Of a DNA stretch of 7,332 nt, positions 3,803 through 7,332 are shown in pieces. Made by a program: the position numbers and the translations under genes. Under the pieces are notes generated by a model. That model did no database searches. It was given only the letters and a program-made list of their open reading frames with translations, and was not told the DNA's origin. Position 1 is the stretch's first letter. Each line of letters begins with the position of its first letter. This DNA is from Acidobacteriaceae bacterium (GTDB taxonomy: Bacteria; Acidobacteriota; Terriglobia; Terriglobales; Acidobacteriaceae), in contig JAOAPG010000424.1 of NCBI GenBank assembly GCA_025462785.1, positions 1 to 7,332 on the forward strand. Direction: 5' to 3'.

Positions 3803-4542
3803 TTCAAACGTAAACGGCGGCAAAATGGTAGGCATACGTTTGGCCAGCATGGTCTTGCCCGAACCGGGAGGACCGATCATCAGAATGTTGTGCCCTCCGG
3901 CGCAGGCAACTTCTAGAGCGCGCTTTGCTGTTTGTTGTCCTCGAACGTCTTTGAAGTCAACAGAAAATTGCTGCGACTCGCCGAGCAGATGCTCGCTGTC
4001 GACACTCAGGGGCAAAACACCATTCCCAGTGTTAATGAAACGAATCACGTCGAGCAGAGATTTCACGGAAAAAACGGATACTCCGCCGACCATGGCTGCT
4101 TCCTAGCATTGAGTTCAGGAACGACGAGGCGCGAAATCTTCTTGCCACGAGCCTCAATCGCTATGGGAAGCGCTCCCCGTACGCCACGAATGCCGCCGTC
4201 GAGTGAGAGTTCCCCCACGAAAAGGCAGTCGGGAACTTCTTTCTTATTCAGTCCTCTGTCGGCTCCTAAAATTCCGAGAGCCATGGGAAGATCGAAGCCA
4301 GAGCCTTCTTTGCGAATATCGGCCGGAGCGAGATTGATGGTGATGTGGGTTGGCGGGATCTCGTATCCGCAATTCTTTAATGCTGAGCGGACACGATCGC
4401 GGCTTTCGCGAACGGCCGCATCAGGCAGACCCGCGGTGTCGAAGTGGTCCTCATTCGTCTTGATACCAGAAACATCGACTTCTACCTCGATAATATTGGC
4501 GTCGATTCCATATACGGCGGCGCTGAGTGTTTTATAAAGCAT
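3803..4542 (-). pseudogene. comM: comM/yifB 5' portion (Mg-chelatase-like AAA+ protein), frameshifted and truncated
   Basis: From ATG 4542 the protein begins MLYKTLSAAVYGIDANIIEV, the usual ComM start. It continues through the N-terminal domain (TAGLPDAAVRESRDRVRSAL, THITINLAPADIRKEGSGFD, LPMALGILGA, ISRLVVPELNAR). The frame then shifts. AGGGAAGCAGCC is expected after NAR, but AGGAAGCAGCC is present, one base short at about 4102-4103. The correct reading resumes at 4093 as MVGGVSVFSVKSLLDVIRF and runs through DVRGQQTAKRALEVACAGGH to Walker A GPPGSGKT and LAKRMPTILPPFTFE. Homology stops there (3803), and the frame runs on through unrelated residues to 3719. Walker B and the sensor regions are absent; the C-terminal piece lies at 1-179. 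ComM aids uptake and integration of transforming DNA, so this genome likely lacks a working copy unless another exists. No strong ribosome-binding site was seen. Confidence 0.92.
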
Positions 4543-4645
4543 TCAATTGATCGGAGAACAAGATGCTTGCCGTCGCGGCTCAAACGAGGAGCGCTCCGCC
4601 GGTGGATGGAGTCAATTCACCATACGCCTAGACGAATTAAAGGAT

Positions 4646-4661
4646 GGTGACGGATGTCACA
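4646..4661. promoter_or_regulatory. CRP/FNR-type palindrome
   Basis: GGTGA-CGGATG-TCACA matches 9 of the 10 conserved positions of the TGTGA-N6-TCACA consensus. The strict inverted repeat is GTGAC-GGAT-GTCAC at 4647-4660. It lies 104 bp upstream of the comM start and about 190 bp upstream of the kinase start. A Crp-family regulator could act on either gene; none is in the window. Confidence 0.4.
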
Positions 4662-4738
4662 CGGTTAGTTGTGATATTTGCGTGTCCACACAACGCACTT
4701 AAGTGTCTTTGGGAACCAAGTTGCCTAACACGTTTATG

Positions 4739-4767
4739 TTGTGTGACTTTGCGCTGTGGCATAGGAT
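4739..4767 (+). promoter_or_regulatory. candidate promoter for the histidine kinase
   Basis: TTGTGT at 4739-4744 and TAGGAT at 4762-4767 are separated by 17 nt, leaving a leader of about 75 nt to ATG 4849. Matches to the sigma70 consensus are partial (3/6 and 4/6), so this is a weak prediction. Confidence 0.22.
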
Positions 4768-4848
4768 TCGAATAACGCCCACGAATTCTCCTGTGATCGC
4801 CTCCAGTTCTGATTTCCGGTTCTGGTGTTGTTTGTAGGCGCGCCGCTG

Positions 4849-6990
4849 ATGCCAATAGACGAAAAACAACGAGCGCGGCAAACCCGATCCCCCGGCACCC
4901 TCGAAAAAGAAGAGGCACGTCTCTGGCGGGTGGCACTGATGTTTCTCGTGCTACTGGCCACCGCATTGGCGGCCGTCTCATGGGATTATCTGCAGTCGCT
5001 GCCCGGGTACGTCCGTGCTCTTCCACTAGCATTATTGTGCGTCACGACCTCGTTCTCGGCGTTTGCTTATGGACGCAGAAAGCGCGTCTACGAACTGAAG
5101 GAATTGGTCCGCGGACTACAGGAAAAATCCGGTACTCCCACCGAAGAGCAACTCGATCAACTTGGTCAGGTCATCTCGAAGTCACAGCGCAGCTTCAAAG
5201 AGCTTATCGATTCCATCGATGATGCCGCTCTAGCCACATCACTTGATGGCACTATTCGTACCGTAAACCGGCGAGTTACCCAATTGCTAGGAATCTCGTA
5301 CAGCAATGTTGTGGGTCATAAGTTGGACGAGTTTTTGGTCGAGCCCACGCGCGACGATGCGGAACTGCTGCTGTCCCGCTTTATCGAACGCCGCCGTTGG
5401 TCTGGGACATTGCGAGCGCGGCTCAAGCAAAATGCTCGCGTGCTGTACTTCGATTGTGCCGTGAATGCCATCATCAAAGATGACGAAGTCGCTGGAGTGA
5501 GCGTTCTGGCTCGCGATATCACGGAAGAGCGCGAAAAAGAACAGCGCTTCACCGAGTTGTTTGAGACTTTGCAGGAAGGCGTCTACTTCAGCACTCCAGA
5601 GGGAACACTCCTTGAAGCGAACTCCGCCCTCGTTCATTTGCTGGGATACGGCACCAAAGAGGAACTGCTTGCCGTGGACCCTTTGGCCTTGAGCTGCGAC
5701 GCGAATCAAGGGCCAATTCTGGGGCGGACCTCCGACGAACCCGTGGGTGTTCGCACAAGGGAGATTACGTTGCGCCGCAAAGACGGGTCCCCCGCAGTCT
5801 TCCTCGACACATCGAGAGCAGTGTGGGATCCTTCTGGCAAGATCATCCGCTACCAGGGAACGCTGGTCGATATCACCATACGGCGAGACATGGAAGAGGC
5901 ACTACGCCGACAAGAAGAGTTTCAGCGATATCTGCTGGAAAGCTTCCCTGATCTGATTCTGGTGATTGACCTGGAAGAACGGTACACCTTTGTCAGTTCC
6001 CGCATCCGGGACCTGCTCGGCTACCGGCCAGAAGAGTTGGTCGGCCAGAAGCTTGAGGAGGTACAAGACCATTCGCCCGAATTAGTTTCTTTGTACCGCG
6101 ATGTAAGCAGCGGGCGCAATATGTTTGAAGTATCGGAATATCGTGCCAAGCACCGCGACGACACTTGGCGAACCATGCGGGCGAGCGCTAGTCCATTGCA
6201 CAATGCGAAAAATCAGGTGAGTGGCGTCATTATTTCTGTGCGAGACATAACGGTTGAGAAAAAGCTCGAGAAACAGATTATTCAAAGCGAGCGGCTGGCG
6301 GCAATGGGCCAAATGATTGGCGGCTTTGCCCATGAACTCAATAACCCACTAACCAGCATTCTTGGTATAAGCGAACTGCTGCAGGACGAATCGGGAAGTG
6401 AGCAAATGCGTAAGCAACTGGTGATGCTCCATCAGCAGAGCCGGCGCGCAGCAGAGATTGTGCAGAACCTGATGTATTTCTCCCGTCCCCCTGCGCCGGG
6501 AAAGACCCAGATTAACCTTACGGATCTTATGCAGAGAACTTTGCATCTGCACGCTTACTCTCTTCGCAAGAACAACATCACAGTAGATTTTCTGCCCGAT
6601 GGTTCCATTCCGTCGGTGGACGGAGACACGCATCAGCTGATGCAAGTATTTCTTAATCTAATTTTGAATGCAGAGCACGCAATCCGAGAGGTGCGCGACC
6701 GGGGCACATTGCGCATTCGCTTAGCAAAGGAAAATCGGACGGCTTTGGCAACTTTTCAGGATGACGGCCCGGGGATCCCGCCTGAGATTCTGCCCAATAT
6801 CTTCGATCCGTTTTACACAACAAAGAGGCCGGGGCGCGGCACGGGGTTAGGATTGAGCATCTGCAAAGCGATATTGCGCGAGCACGGCGGAAACGTGGAA
6901 GCAGCATCAGGCCCGGGAGGGGGAGCAGTGTTCACGGTGACTCTACCGGTAGTTGGTGCGCGCGGATCGGGCACTAATTCGGGAGCTTAG
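4849..6990 (+). CDS. membrane-anchored PAS-PAS-PAS sensor histidine kinase (713 aa)
   Basis: Two hydrophobic segments at about residues 29-45 and 57-75 are joined by a loop of about 11 residues. This anchors the protein without a real periplasmic sensor domain, so signals are probably cytoplasmic or membrane-borne. Three PAS domains follow, at about 115-225 (DSIDDAALATSLDGTI...VLARDITEER), 232-345 (ending GTLVDITIRR) and 356-470 (LESFPDLILVIDLEERYTFV...ISVRDITVEKK). The HisKA domain has the phospho-accepting H495 in GGFAHELNNPLTSILG. The ATPase domain has the N box NLILNAEHA, G1 DDGPGIP, F box FDPFYTTK and G2 GTGLGLSI, so all catalytic motifs are intact. It autophosphorylates and passes phosphate to a partner regulator that is not adjacent. 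ATG 4849 is preferred, with TAGG 10 nt upstream. GTG 4825 would add 8 residues but lacks a ribosome-binding site. The ligand is unknown, and no haem or flavin motif was identified. Confidence 0.95.
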   Translation: MPIDEKQRARQTRSPGTLEKEEARLWRVALMFLVLLATALAAVSWDYLQSLPGYVRALPLALLCVTTSFSAFAYGRRKRVYELKELVRGLQEKSGTPTEEQLDQLGQVISKSQRSFKELIDSIDDAALATSLDGTIRTVNRRVTQLLGISYSNVVGHKLDEFLVEPTRDDAELLLSRFIERRRWSGTLRARLKQNARVLYFDCAVNAIIKDDEVAGVSVLARDITEEREKEQRFTELFETLQEGVYFSTPEGTLLEANSALVHLLGYGTKEELLAVDPLALSCDANQGPILGRTSDEPVGVRTREITLRRKDGSPAVFLDTSRAVWDPSGKIIRYQGTLVDITIRRDMEEALRRQEEFQRYLLESFPDLILVIDLEERYTFVSSRIRDLLGYRPEELVGQKLEEVQDHSPELVSLYRDVSSGRNMFEVSEYRAKHRDDTWRTMRASASPLHNAKNQVSGVIISVRDITVEKKLEKQIIQSERLAAMGQMIGGFAHELNNPLTSILGISELLQDESGSEQMRKQLVMLHQQSRRAAEIVQNLMYFSRPPAPGKTQINLTDLMQRTLHLHAYSLRKNNITVDFLPDGSIPSVDGDTHQLMQVFLNLILNAEHAIREVRDRGTLRIRLAKENRTALATFQDDGPGIPPEILPNIFDPFYTTKRPGRGTGLGLSICKAILREHGGNVEAASGPGGGAVFTVTLPVVGARGSGTNSGA

Positions 6991-7029
6991 CAGCTCTTTG
7001 CAGATCGGTTTTCCGACGACTCTTTCCGC

Positions 7030-7332
7030 TTATCTTTCCACAGCCATCGCTACCGCGTTTCCCCCACCCAGGCACAATGCTGCTATTCCGCGATGCGCGT
7101 CTCGGCGAATCATTTCATAGATCAGCGTCACCAACACGCGTGCGCCGCTGGCTCCTATCGGATGTCCTATGGCTACAGCTCCGCCGTTTACGTTCACCTT
7201 ATTGGGGTCGAGTCCTAGCTCGCGCATCACTCCGAGTGCCTGCACTGAAAAGGCCTCGTTGAGTTCGTAGAGATCGACGTCTTCGCTCTTCCATCCCGTT
7301 TTTTCCCAAATCTTGCGAACCGCCCCCACCGG
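7030..7332 (-). CDS. thiolase (acetyl-CoA C-acetyltransferase-like), C-terminal part; runs off the right edge
   Basis: The last 100 residues of a thiolase are present, and the gene starts beyond 7332. DVDLYELNEAFSVQAL carries the NEAF motif that shapes the active site. VNVNGGAVAIGHPIGASGAR is the thiolase signature with the catalytic His. ALCLGGGNAVAMAVE is the C-terminal signature with the Cys that acts as general base. The family interconverts two acetyl-CoA with acetoacetyl-CoA plus CoA, in ketone-body, polyhydroxybutyrate or fatty-acid metabolism. The sequence is closest in feel to the biosynthetic/acetoacetyl-CoA type, but the degradative type cannot be excluded from this piece. The stop (TAA, 7032-7030) faces the kinase stop at 6990, so the two genes converge with 39 bp between them. 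Only a weak 4-bp hairpin (7005-7016) lies in the gap. The nucleophilic Cys region is outside the window. Confidence 0.95.
   Translation of the reverse strand, partial: PVGAVRKIWEKTGWKSEDVDLYELNEAFSVQALGVMRELGLDPNKVNVNGGAVAIGHPIGASGARVLVTLIYEMIRRDAHRGIAALCLGGGNAVAMAVER

Larger units (their letters stand above)
4543..4848. other. divergent intergenic region between comM and the histidine kinase
   Basis: These 306 bp carry no gene I can support. The long minus-strand frames crossing it and the kinase 5' end lack any recognisable motif. It should hold the promoters of both divergent genes. It contains one CRP/FNR-like palindrome (4646-4661). For the kinase there is a weak sigma70 candidate, TTGTGT (4739-4744) and TAGGAT (4762-4767) with a 17-nt spacer. 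Confidence 0.6.

Noticed and set aside
3932..4537. 201-residue plus-strand frame
   Set aside because: It is the antisense shadow of the comM 5' half, which has clear family motifs on the minus strand.
4637..5032. 131-residue minus-strand frame across the kinase 5' end
   Set aside because: It overlaps the kinase N-terminal membrane region in antisense and has an Arg-rich, motif-free sequence.

Overview
The window looks like a bacterial chromosome segment, most likely from a soil acidobacterium (Acidobacteriota, Terriglobia-like). This rests on the feel of several small proteins (short Cys-rich proteins, a stand-alone NarL-type receiver, 40-60 residue acidic/charged proteins) and of the large PAS histidine kinase. 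No rRNA or other phylogenetic marker is present, so the assignment is an inference of moderate strength.

Layout. The right third is ordinary and intact. A three-PAS, membrane-anchored histidine kinase (4849-6990, +) converges on the 3' end of a thiolase gene (7030-7332, -, cut by the window edge). To its left and divergent from it is the 5' half of comM/yifB (3803-4542, -), the Mg-chelatase-like AAA+ helicase used in natural transformation. comM is broken: it has a single-base frameshift near 4102 and its homology stops just after the Walker A region at about 3803. Its 3' half (CxCG...ISGPLLDRIDIHI) reappears on the same strand and in the correct order at 1-179. About 3.6 kb of unrelated DNA lies between the halves, and roughly 100 codons containing Walker B are missing.

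The interrupting segment (about 180-3802) is a patchwork of very small genes on both strands. It holds a pair of paralogous 60-78 residue proteins (294-765, +), a cluster of three tiny minus-strand genes (1489 to 904, one a four-Cys zinc-ribbon-like protein), a stand-alone response-regulator receiver (1558-1989, +), several decayed small minus-strand genes (2037-2648), a strong minus-strand terminator (about 2739-2786), a 5'-truncated alpha/beta-hydrolase remnant (2951-3319, -) and a second small four-Cys protein (3539-3739, +). I found no transposase, integrase, tRNA, CRISPR array or clear terminal repeats, so how the segment arrived is not shown.

The segment and the comM pieces carry several one-base indels that break otherwise recognisable reading frames, while the neighbouring 2.1-kb kinase is intact. 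The simplest reading is an old, eroding island that disrupted comM. Local sequencing or assembly error is the main alternative. The functional genes do not form one pathway. The kinase and the receiver could in principle signal to each other, but nothing in the sequence links them. I see no convincing new defence or other novel multi-gene system.
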